Below, piece by piece: positions 6,910-12,370 of a stretch of 12,370 nt of DNA. The first letter of the stretch is position 1; the number at the start of each line of letters is the position of its first letter. The notes under the pieces are model-generated. The model was given only the letters and a program-made list of their open reading frames with translations, made no database searches and was not told the DNA's origin. Source of the DNA: Chryseobacterium gleum (GTDB lineage Bacteria; Bacteroidota; Bacteroidia; Flavobacteriales_D; Sanyastnellaceae); NCBI GenBank assembly GCA_943330925.2, contig CALQJP020000036.1, forward strand, positions 1-12,370. Direction: 5' to 3'. Made by a program: the position numbers and the translations under genes.

Positions 6910-8529
6910 ATGACAAAGTACGCAATCCTAGCCCTATTGATGTCTCTTTCGCTTGCAGGCGCAGCGGTATCAATCGGCGACACCATACCTCAGCTTGCTA
7001 TTCGTCCGGATGACCCTGAGTTGGTGGAAATCGACAACATTTTGGTTGCGGGATACCTGAACCATTATTGTTTCAGCTCCGACGAGTGTCTTCTGAACGC
7101 CTTTGGCTACTCGCCTGAAACGGTTCCAACCTTCACTCCTGAAGTTGTTGCCAGCCGCATGGCTGTGCTTGACCGCAACACACCCTTCAATTTGGTTTAT
7201 AACAGCACTGTTCAAGGATTTATCGATCTCTATGCGGTGCGCAGACGCGATATTTCGAAGAAAGTATTGGGCATGTCTGAGTTGTACTTCCCCATGTTTG
7301 AAGAATACCTGGCCAAATACGACATACCGCTCGAAATGAAGTACCTCGCCATTGTTGAGTCGGCGCTCAATCCGGTGGCCATCTCCCGCGCAGGCGCCGG
7401 AGGGTTGTGGCAATTCATGGTAGGCACCGGTAAAATGTACGGCCTCGATGTGACAAGCTACCAGGACGAACGCTTCGATCCCTACAAATCAACAGATGCT
7501 GCTTGTCGCTATTTGAAGTCGTTGTATAAAACATTCGGCGATTGGCAATTGGCTCTTGCCGCATACAACAGCGGCCCGGGCAATGTCAACAAAGCCATAC
7601 GCCGTTCAGGTGGCAAACGCGATTTTTGGTCCATTAAGCCATTCCTGCCAAAAGAAACACAGGGCTATGTTCCCGCATTCATTGCTGTGAACTATGTGAT
7701 GGGCTACGCTTCTGAATACAACATTTATCCAACAAAGCCGCTGATCACCTTCTATGAAACCGATACCGTGGGCGTTACCAAACGTATCGATTTCCAAGCC
7801 TTGTCAAAGGTTGTTGATATGCCTGTTCAGGACATCGCTTTTTTAAACGGAACCTATAAACTGAAAGAAGTTCCCGCCAATGGCAACAAGCATTATCTCA
7901 TTTTGCCGGTCAACAAAGTTGGTCTATTCATGGCCAACGAAGAGCTCGTGTATGCTCAAAGCGAAATCAAGATGGTAGAACCCGCATTGGTTGCCAGCAC
8001 CAACAACGCTCCCGAAGGCCAGCCCGGCAAAGTTGTTTGGGAAACAACCTGGAAGTCGCATACAGTGCGCAAAGGAGAGTCGCTCGGAACCATATCCGAT
8101 AAATACAATGTGAGCCTTGCCGACTTGAGAAAATGGAATAAGATTAAGAATTCACGCATAGTGCCCGGACAAACTCTGAAGGTACAGGCCCGCACGAAAA
8201 AAGTGATTTACGAGGATAAGCCGAACGAAACCGTAAAAGAAAAGCCGGCAGCCGATGTAGCCCAAAACAGCGAGTCGGGCGAAGAAGAAAACTACCAGCA
8301 ATCGACCGATGTGCCGGCTAAAAAACAAGTCGAAGCCAAGCCGGCTGCACAACCAGAAAAAACTGCTGCCCCCGCGAAGTACAAGTACTACACTATCCAA
8401 AAGGGAGATACACTCACGAAAATAGCAAACGCAAAGGGTGTGACTGTAAATGAAATAAAACACCTCAACAAAGGGCTTAAAGAAAATAAGCTCGCCGTTG
8501 GACAGAAAATAAAAATCAAACAGATTTAA
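6910..8529 (+). CDS. Lytic transglycosylase with two LysM domains, MltD-like
   Basis: The predicted protein has 539 residues. It should cleave the MurNAc-GlcNAc bond of peptidoglycan, leaving 1,6-anhydroMurNAc ends, in the periplasm. The start at 6910 is preferred to the open frame from 6859 because it gives a signal peptide directly (MTKYAILALLMSLSLAGA). There is no lipobox, unlike the lipoprotein MltD of E. coli. The SLT catalytic domain (about 135-255) shows the catalytic Glu150 in 'AIVESALNP', then 'AGAGGLWQFM' and 'ALAAYNSGPGNVNKAI', and 'ETQGYVPAFIAVNYVM' at the end. A degenerate linking region follows. LysM 1 is at about 383-426 ('HTVRKGESLGTISDKYNVS') and LysM 2 at 492-538 ('YTIQKGDTLTKIANAKGVT'), separated by a low-complexity linker rich in Lys, Pro, Ala and Glu. 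LysM modules bind GlcNAc chains and hold the enzyme on the wall. Transcription ends at the hairpin directly after the stop codon. Confidence 0.93.
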   Translation: MTKYAILALLMSLSLAGAAVSIGDTIPQLAIRPDDPELVEIDNILVAGYLNHYCFSSDECLLNAFGYSPETVPTFTPEVVASRMAVLDRNTPFNLVYNSTVQGFIDLYAVRRRDISKKVLGMSELYFPMFEEYLAKYDIPLEMKYLAIVESALNPVAISRAGAGGLWQFMVGTGKMYGLDVTSYQDERFDPYKSTDAACRYLKSLYKTFGDWQLALAAYNSGPGNVNKAIRRSGGKRDFWSIKPFLPKETQGYVPAFIAVNYVMGYASEYNIYPTKPLITFYETDTVGVTKRIDFQALSKVVDMPVQDIAFLNGTYKLKEVPANGNKHYLILPVNKVGLFMANEELVYAQSEIKMVEPALVASTNNAPEGQPGKVVWETTWKSHTVRKGESLGTISDKYNVSLADLRKWNKIKNSRIVPGQTLKVQARTKKVIYEDKPNETVKEKPAADVAQNSESGEEENYQQSTDVPAKKQVEAKPAAQPEKTAAPAKYKYYTIQKGDTLTKIANAKGVTVNEIKHLNKGLKENKLAVGQKIKIKQI

Positions 8530-8532
8530 TGG

Positions 8533-8556
8533 AAGCCGCCTTCGGGCGGCTTTTTT
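8533..8556 (+). terminator. Strong rho-independent terminator after the lytic transglycosylase gene
   Basis: A perfect 8-bp stem (AAGCCGCC / GGCGGCTT) closes the very stable TTCG tetraloop and runs into a T tract (8551-8556). It begins 4 bases after the stop codon. It shows that the downstream TPR gene is a separate unit, or is reached only by read-through. Confidence 0.92.
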
Positions 8557-8594
8557 GTAACCCAAAGGCACATGCCTATCGTATACCTGAACAC

Positions 8595-9446
8595 ATGTTC
8601 ACCCTTCGCACTTTTTTCTTTTTTTGTTTAGGTGCCGGCGCGCTCTTAGTGCGCGGGCAATCACCGTTGGCTATCGCTGAGCAGCACTACGAAGCCGGGC
8701 GATACGACCAGGCTATCAGCGCGGCAACAGTCGCCATTGGTGGTGAATACGCAGCTGAGGCTTATTACTGCAGAGGCAACGCCCATCATAAACTCGGACA
8801 CTTCACCGAAGCACTTGATGACTATGATCGGGCTCGAATAAATGGTTATTCCAACGACGAGCTTTTTTTAAATCGCGGGATTTGCAAGGTGTCACTCATG
8901 ATGTATGAGTCTGCGCGCATCGATCTGATGCACTTCCTCGAGTACCACCCCGAAGATGCCCGCTCCTATTATTGGCTTGCGACCATAGAGTATATGAACA
9001 TGGAAAACAAGTCGAGCCTTCGCTACCTCGATGAGGCACTGGTGATCGATACAGCCTATGCAGATGCATATTACCTGCGGGCGGCAAACATGGCCGAACT
9101 GAATAAGACCAATCTTGCTCTGGAAGACTTTCAAAGCGCATTGCAATGCAACCCTAAATTGTTGCGCGCCAAGTTTCACATGGCGGTACTTCTTATTGGC
9201 ATGGGGCAATACGAGCAAGCTCTTGAACTCCTTTCAGAACTTCGCCTGGAAAGCATCGATTTCGTTTCAGAGGTGCTCTATTACCGCGGCGAAGTACTCT
9301 ATTACCTTCACGACCTTGATGGTGCGTGCAATGATTGGAATGAAAGCGCTCAACTCGGCGACCGAGATGCGCAGCACAACCACAAAAAAGTGTGCGCTGA
9401 AAAAGGCAAGATGAAAAATAAGAAACGAACCTACTTCCAGTTCTAG
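8595..9446 (+). CDS. Secreted/periplasmic TPR repeat protein
   Basis: The predicted protein has 283 residues. The start at 8595 is chosen because it opens with a signal peptide (MFTLRTFFFFCLGAGALLVRG, mature from about Gln22); an in-frame ATG at 8529 would place the terminator stem of the previous gene inside the coding region. About seven tetratricopeptide repeats fill the mature part (approximately 24-50, 54-83, 88-117, 122-151, 156-185, 190-217, 223-251). Examples are 'AEQHYEAGRYDQAISAATVAI' and 'LRAANMAELNKTNLALEDFQ'. The last repeat (LDGACNDWNESAQLGDRDA, then a Cys) is the Sel1-like end often seen in Bacteroidota TPR proteins. TPR arrays serve as protein-protein scaffolds; no partner is evident from context. 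The gene converges with the Ig-like lipoprotein gene across 71 bases. Confidence 0.85.
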   Translation: MFTLRTFFFFCLGAGALLVRGQSPLAIAEQHYEAGRYDQAISAATVAIGGEYAAEAYYCRGNAHHKLGHFTEALDDYDRARINGYSNDELFLNRGICKVSLMMYESARIDLMHFLEYHPEDARSYYWLATIEYMNMENKSSLRYLDEALVIDTAYADAYYLRAANMAELNKTNLALEDFQSALQCNPKLLRAKFHMAVLLIGMGQYEQALELLSELRLESIDFVSEVLYYRGEVLYYLHDLDGACNDWNESAQLGDRDAQHNHKKVCAEKGKMKNKKRTYFQF

Positions 9447-9517
9447 GTTTGGAAAACATCACCAGCGGGTGACTTCGCAATTGCAAGAGGGGTTCATCTG
9501 CCTGGCCACTCAAAATC

Positions 9518-11092
9518 TCACTTCTCCCAGGAGGGCCAATCGATCACAACCTCCCAGTTTGCTCTTACTTGTATGGGCTTCGCACAAGCATGGTTGCGCT
9601 CACCTTGCTGAAAGGGCGCAAGGATCAAAGGGTCGTACAAACCATTCTGATTCGCATCCTCACAAACAACTGCTGTGTAATCGCCGGGAATAAGTTGTTC
9701 AATTGAAAACTCAGCTGCGTTGACTGGGTTAGCGGTGAACACTACTCGCCCGGATCGATCCATTAATTGAAAAAAATGAGGTGCGCTCACAACAATATCA
9801 GGAAGCTTAAAACGAAGCGATCCCAAGTCCTTCAAATCATAAACGGAAAACGACAACTCGAGCGTGTCGTTGGTTTCTCCGCAATCGTCGGTAATCCATC
9901 CCGGCAGGGCAACCAGGTGGTATGAGGCGCCCGGTTTTCTGTTCATTCGCAGCTCCCGCATGCTCGGATTGACCGGCTCCGAAAACACCTTTGTCTCCAC
10001 GCTGTCGGCGTAGCACTTCAACAAGGAATCAACAACCGCGGCGATAGGGCGCTTGTATTGAATGACCAATGGCTCATTAGCTTGCATTTTCGGGCTCGCA
10101 GAATGCGTCAACTTAACCACGGACAGGTCATCCGACTTGCGTTCCAGTGTCAATGTGTCTAACACAGTCTCTCCGCAACGAACTGCAACCCCGGTGCGAC
10201 CGGAACATCCTCGAAAGGCCGCGGCAAAGAGCGTGTCGGAGCTCATCCATTGAACAATAGAATCGCCGTTCAATGCATCTACGCGAATCGGCTTCAGCCA
10301 AGGTTTGAAACTAAACTTCAGAACTCCCGATGAGTCGGTGAGGTAGTCAAAACTTCGAGCCACCGTATCGCGAGGGCTGCTTATCTGCAAGGATTGATTG
10401 CTCGAGTCGCTGAAGAGCTGTGTTTGAATATCGGTGCGCCAGTCAATCGACTCACCGATGTCGAAATGATTGTTGCCGTTCTCATCCGTGAGCGCGCAAA
10501 GCACATACTGTCCGCTGCGCAAATAGTCAAACCTAAAACGCCCCTTTTCATCGGTCCGGGCAAAGTATGCAGGCCTTGTCTCCGTCGCAAAAACATGCCG
10601 CAGAGAATCAAACAACAGCACCTTGATTCCCGATGCGGGTTTATCCGTAAATGCATCAACCACATGCCCTTCACAATGCATCGAGTCGAGCTGGTCGCCG
10701 GTAGAAAAAACAAAGGAAAAATCGTTCAGGACATTCGACTCATTCAAATCGGTTATGGCCTTGCCAAACTGAAAGATATAGGTTGTTTGCGCGTGGAGTG
10801 TATCACTCCATGAAACCTCAACCGATCGTTGACGCACTTTTACTTTCGGTGATTTTTTCAATGGAGGCGATACCAGCAGTTCCTTCTGCAAATCACGCAA
10901 CTGAACATACTCGTCAAAAACCAACTCGAAACCATTGCCGGTAAAGCGTATTGAGTTTGCCAGCGGAGAAGAAGCAATAACTGCGGGTGCCGTTGTGTCT
11001 TTTTCACCACCCGAAATAGGTCGTACCTGTGCGCAGCCGGCAACAAGTGCAGTGATGCAGAAAACGAATATGTACCTAAACACATTATGCAT
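9518..11092 (-). CDS. Ig-like (SbsA/Big_5-type) lipoprotein
   Basis: The predicted protein has 524 residues. The signal peptide MHNVFRYIFVFCITALVAGC ends in lipobox LVAGC with lipidated Cys20. The mature start 'AQVRPISGGEKDTTAPAVI' is the usual opening of a Bacteroidota lipoprotein family with an SbsA-like Ig domain (Big_5), here at about 32-133 ('FELVFDEYVQL', 'TTYIFQFGKAITDLNESN'). A carboxypeptidase-regulatory or SdrD-B-like domain follows at about 140-215, with 'RTDEKGRFRFDYLRSGQYVLCAL' and then 'DENGNNHFD'. A second similar segment near the C-terminus ('PGDYTAVVCEDANQNGLYDP') and the tail 'VRANWEVVIDW' are also family features. The two D-x-N-x-N-G-like stretches could bind calcium (inference). 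Exact function is unknown; an envelope structural or surface role is likely. The gene is translationally coupled to msrC through an 8-base overlap. Confidence 0.85.
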   Translation of the reverse strand: MHNVFRYIFVFCITALVAGCAQVRPISGGEKDTTAPAVIASSPLANSIRFTGNGFELVFDEYVQLRDLQKELLVSPPLKKSPKVKVRQRSVEVSWSDTLHAQTTYIFQFGKAITDLNESNVLNDFSFVFSTGDQLDSMHCEGHVVDAFTDKPASGIKVLLFDSLRHVFATETRPAYFARTDEKGRFRFDYLRSGQYVLCALTDENGNNHFDIGESIDWRTDIQTQLFSDSSNQSLQISSPRDTVARSFDYLTDSSGVLKFSFKPWLKPIRVDALNGDSIVQWMSSDTLFAAAFRGCSGRTGVAVRCGETVLDTLTLERKSDDLSVVKLTHSASPKMQANEPLVIQYKRPIAAVVDSLLKCYADSVETKVFSEPVNPSMRELRMNRKPGASYHLVALPGWITDDCGETNDTLELSFSVYDLKDLGSLRFKLPDIVVSAPHFFQLMDRSGRVVFTANPVNAAEFSIEQLIPGDYTAVVCEDANQNGLYDPLILAPFQQGERNHACAKPIQVRANWEVVIDWPSWEK

Positions 11093-11576
11093 TGCACGCC
11101 TCCACCCAATGGGAAACCCATTCTTCCAAAAACCGTTGATCTACCTCCGAGAAATCTGCCAAGTTGCTGCTGTCCAAATCAAGCACTCCGATTACCTCTC
11201 CCGATTTGCTTCGCACCGGCACTACTATTTCCGACCTCGATAGTGCACTGCACGCAATATGCCCTGGAAAGGCATCGACATCGGGCACCACGATGGTTTC
11301 GTTTCGTTCCCAGGCTGTTCCACAAACGCCCTTTCCTTTTGCAATGCGCGTGCAAGCAATGGGCCCTTGAAATGGGCCAAGCACCAGCTCTTGCTCTCGC
11401 ACCCAATAGAAACCCACCCAGTGAAATCGGAAAGCTGTGCTCAACAGAGCGGTGAAGTTGGCCGCATTGGCCGTTGCGTCGGTTTCTCCGCTAAGCAAGG
11501 CCTTGAGTTGAGGTGTAAGCGACCGATAGGTCTCTTCGCGAGAAATACCGGTGGGTATGTGAACGGCTTCTGCCAT
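11085..11576 (-). CDS. msrC: Free methionine-(R)-sulfoxide reductase, GAF-domain (fRMsr)
   Basis: This 163-residue protein is a single GAF domain. The family reduces free L-methionine-R-sulfoxide back to methionine in the cytoplasm, using cysteine thiols recycled by thioredoxin. All three conserved cysteines are present: Cys75 in 'GPIACTRI', Cys85 in 'GKGVCGTAW' and the catalytic Cys109 in 'GHIACSALSRSEIVVP'. Supporting family features are 'WVGFYW', 'LGPFQGP' and 'IGVLDLDS', with a C-terminal helix 'EVDQRFLEEWV'. Length matches E. coli YebR/MsrC (about 165). The stop codon overlaps the start of the Ig-like lipoprotein gene, so the two are cotranscribed. It is divergent from gcvP, with 177 bases between the starts. 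I find no consensus promoter for it; the nearest -7-like box (TAATTTCG on the minus strand, 11582-11589) is too close to the start to be convincing. Confidence 0.95.
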   Translation of the reverse strand: MAEAVHIPTGISREETYRSLTPQLKALLSGETDATANAANFTALLSTAFRFHWVGFYWVREQELVLGPFQGPIACTRIAKGKGVCGTAWERNETIVVPDVDAFPGHIACSALSRSEIVVPVRSKSGEVIGVLDLDSSNLADFSEVDQRFLEEWVSHWVEACNA

Positions 11577-11623
11577 GGTGGCGAAATTAGGATTGTAAGC
11601 GCATTAATCCTGAAAAATGTGTG

Positions 11624-11655
11624 TTGTGTGCAGCGTGTTCATACATCTATATTTG
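11624..11655 (+). promoter_or_regulatory. Promoter of gcvP
   Basis: TTG (11624-11626), a 21-base spacer and TATATTTG (11648-11655) match the Bacteroidota promoter pattern TTG-N17-23-TAnnTTTG exactly. It is the best complete promoter in the window. Transcription would start a few bases downstream and leave a leader of about 90 nucleotides before the ATG at 11754. Confidence 0.7.
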
Positions 11656-11721
11656 AACCGTGACTGCGAGAATTGGTTTTACCGCAGAAACAAAAGGGAA
11701 ATTCAATAATAATTTTCAAAC

Positions 11722-11738
11722 GGATGCTCTGCGCATCC
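11722..11738 (+). other. Hairpin in the gcvP leader
   Basis: A perfect 6-bp inverted repeat, GGATGC / GCATCC with a TCTGC loop, lies 15 bases before the gcvP ATG and inside the predicted leader. There is no T tract, so it is not a terminator. It could affect translation or be a protein-binding site. It contains an alternative in-frame ATG at 11724. No glycine riboswitch fold is recognised in the leader. Confidence 0.45.
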
Positions 11739-11753
11739 ATCAACGCTAACACT

Positions 11754-12370
11754 ATGTCAAGTACATCCTTTGCGGCACGACACATGGGTCCTCGCCCGCA
11801 CGAAGTGAAACACATGCTGGAAACCATCGGAGTTTCAAGCCTCGAACAACTTATCGATCAAACCGTGCCTTCTGGCATTCGCAGTGCTCAGCCACTCGCT
11901 ATTGGCGACGGGCTTGCAGAGCACGAGTTCTTGCAGCTGATGCGCGAAAAGGCGGCGAAAAATAAAGTCAACAAGAGCTACATCGGTTTGGGATACCACC
12001 CCACCCTGGTGCCAACCGTTGTTTTGCGCAACGTATTGGAAAACCCGGGATGGTATACAGCCTACACGCCTTACCAAGCTGAAATAGCACAAGGCCGTTT
12101 GGAAGCGCTTCTGAATTTCCAGACCATGGTTACAGAACTTACAGCGCTGCCCATTGCGAACGCCTCATTGCTCGACGAAGGAACAGCTGCTGCAGAAGCT
12201 ATGATTCTCTTCTTCCACAGTCTTTCAAAGGAAAAAGAACAAGCAGGAGCCAACCGCTATTTTGTAGACAATGAAGTATTCCCTCAAACCGTAGACGTAT
12301 TGCGTGGCCGCGCGAAGCATTTGAAAATCGAATTGGTTTTCGGTGATTTTGCAACAGCTCAATTCGATGC
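11754..12370 (+). CDS. gcvP: Glycine dehydrogenase (decarboxylating), P protein, N-terminal part (runs off the right edge)
   Basis: The first 205 residues of an expected 950 or so are present. GcvP is the pyridoxal-phosphate subunit of the glycine cleavage system; it decarboxylates glycine and passes the aminomethyl group to the lipoyl arm of the H protein. The N-terminus 'FAARHMGPRPHEVKHMLETIG' is the family's opening. Strong matches follow in 'SYIGLGYHPTLVPTVVLRN', 'ENPGWYTAYTPYQAEIAQGR' and 'LEALLNFQTMVTELT', then 'IANASLLDEGTAAAEAM' in the PLP-fold domain. The PLP-binding lysine lies beyond the window. The ATG at 11754 (MSSTSFAARH) is preferred; an in-frame ATG at 11724 would add ten residues (MLCASINANT) but overlaps the leader hairpin. 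The gene has its own promoter and is divergent from msrC. Confidence 0.97.
   Translation, partial: MSSTSFAARHMGPRPHEVKHMLETIGVSSLEQLIDQTVPSGIRSAQPLAIGDGLAEHEFLQLMREKAAKNKVNKSYIGLGYHPTLVPTVVLRNVLENPGWYTAYTPYQAEIAQGRLEALLNFQTMVTELTALPIANASLLDEGTAAAEAMILFFHSLSKEKEQAGANRYFVDNEVFPQTVDVLRGRAKHLKIELVFGDFATAQFD

Noticed and set aside
8152..8571. 139-codon minus-strand frame over the end of the transglycosylase gene and its terminator
   Set aside because: It is antisense to the clear LysM domain and crosses the terminator hairpin; its hydrophobic look is an artefact of reading Lys/Glu-rich codons backwards.
9459..9472. Small hairpin (TCACC / GGTGA) between the convergent TPR and Ig-like lipoprotein genes
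   Set aside because: It has only five base pairs and no T tract on either strand; a terminator is expected here but this sequence does not support one.
11577..11753. Glycine riboswitch upstream of gcvP
   Set aside because: The leader is too short for the usual tandem aptamer and none of the conserved aptamer segments can be recognised.

Overview
The window looks like ordinary chromosomal DNA of a Bacteroidota member, probably a flavobacterium-like organism (order Flavobacteriales or a close relative; this placement is inference). The signs are Bacteroidota-type -7 promoter boxes (TAnnTTTG) in front of several genes, a DUF4270 lipoprotein, an Ig-like/SbsA-type lipoprotein with the usual 'GG-x-KD-T' start, a half-length GT5 'glycogen synthase', and Gln-starting mature secreted proteins. 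There are no tRNAs, rRNAs, insertion sequences, phage genes or CRISPR repeats, and I see no obvious change in base composition. No gene-free stretch exceeds 300 bases.

Layout. On the minus strand at the left end lies the N-terminal part of a secreted Ig-like protein (1-392). Next come a rho-independent terminator (502-530) and an outer-membrane beta-barrel gene (555-1391). A compact minus-strand operon follows, transcribed from about 5575 down to 1505: a truncated GT5 glycogen-synthase-like gene, a DUF4270 lipoprotein gene and glmS. Back to back with it, on the plus strand, are panC (GTG start), a 56-codon tatA gene, a signal-peptide lytic transglycosylase with two LysM domains (MltD-like) ending in a strong UUCG terminator, and a secreted TPR protein. 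The TPR gene converges on a minus-strand pair whose reading frames overlap by 8 bases: msrC (free methionine-R-sulfoxide reductase) and an Ig-like lipoprotein. Divergent from that pair, gcvP (glycine dehydrogenase) begins behind a clear promoter and a small 5'-leader hairpin and runs off the right end.

Functional picture. The theme is mostly housekeeping plus cell envelope: amino-sugar supply (GlmS), peptidoglycan turnover (MltD-like), protein export (TatA), outer-membrane and lipoprotein components (beta-barrel, DUF4270, Ig-like lipoprotein), pantothenate synthesis (PanC), oxidised methionine repair (MsrC) and glycine cleavage (GcvP). The least understood part is the operon of half-GT5 protein, DUF4270 lipoprotein and GlmS. 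The GT5 half lacks the C-terminal Rossmann domain and several residues needed for catalysis, so it is unlikely to be a working glycogen synthase. I find no strong evidence for a wholly new system in this window.
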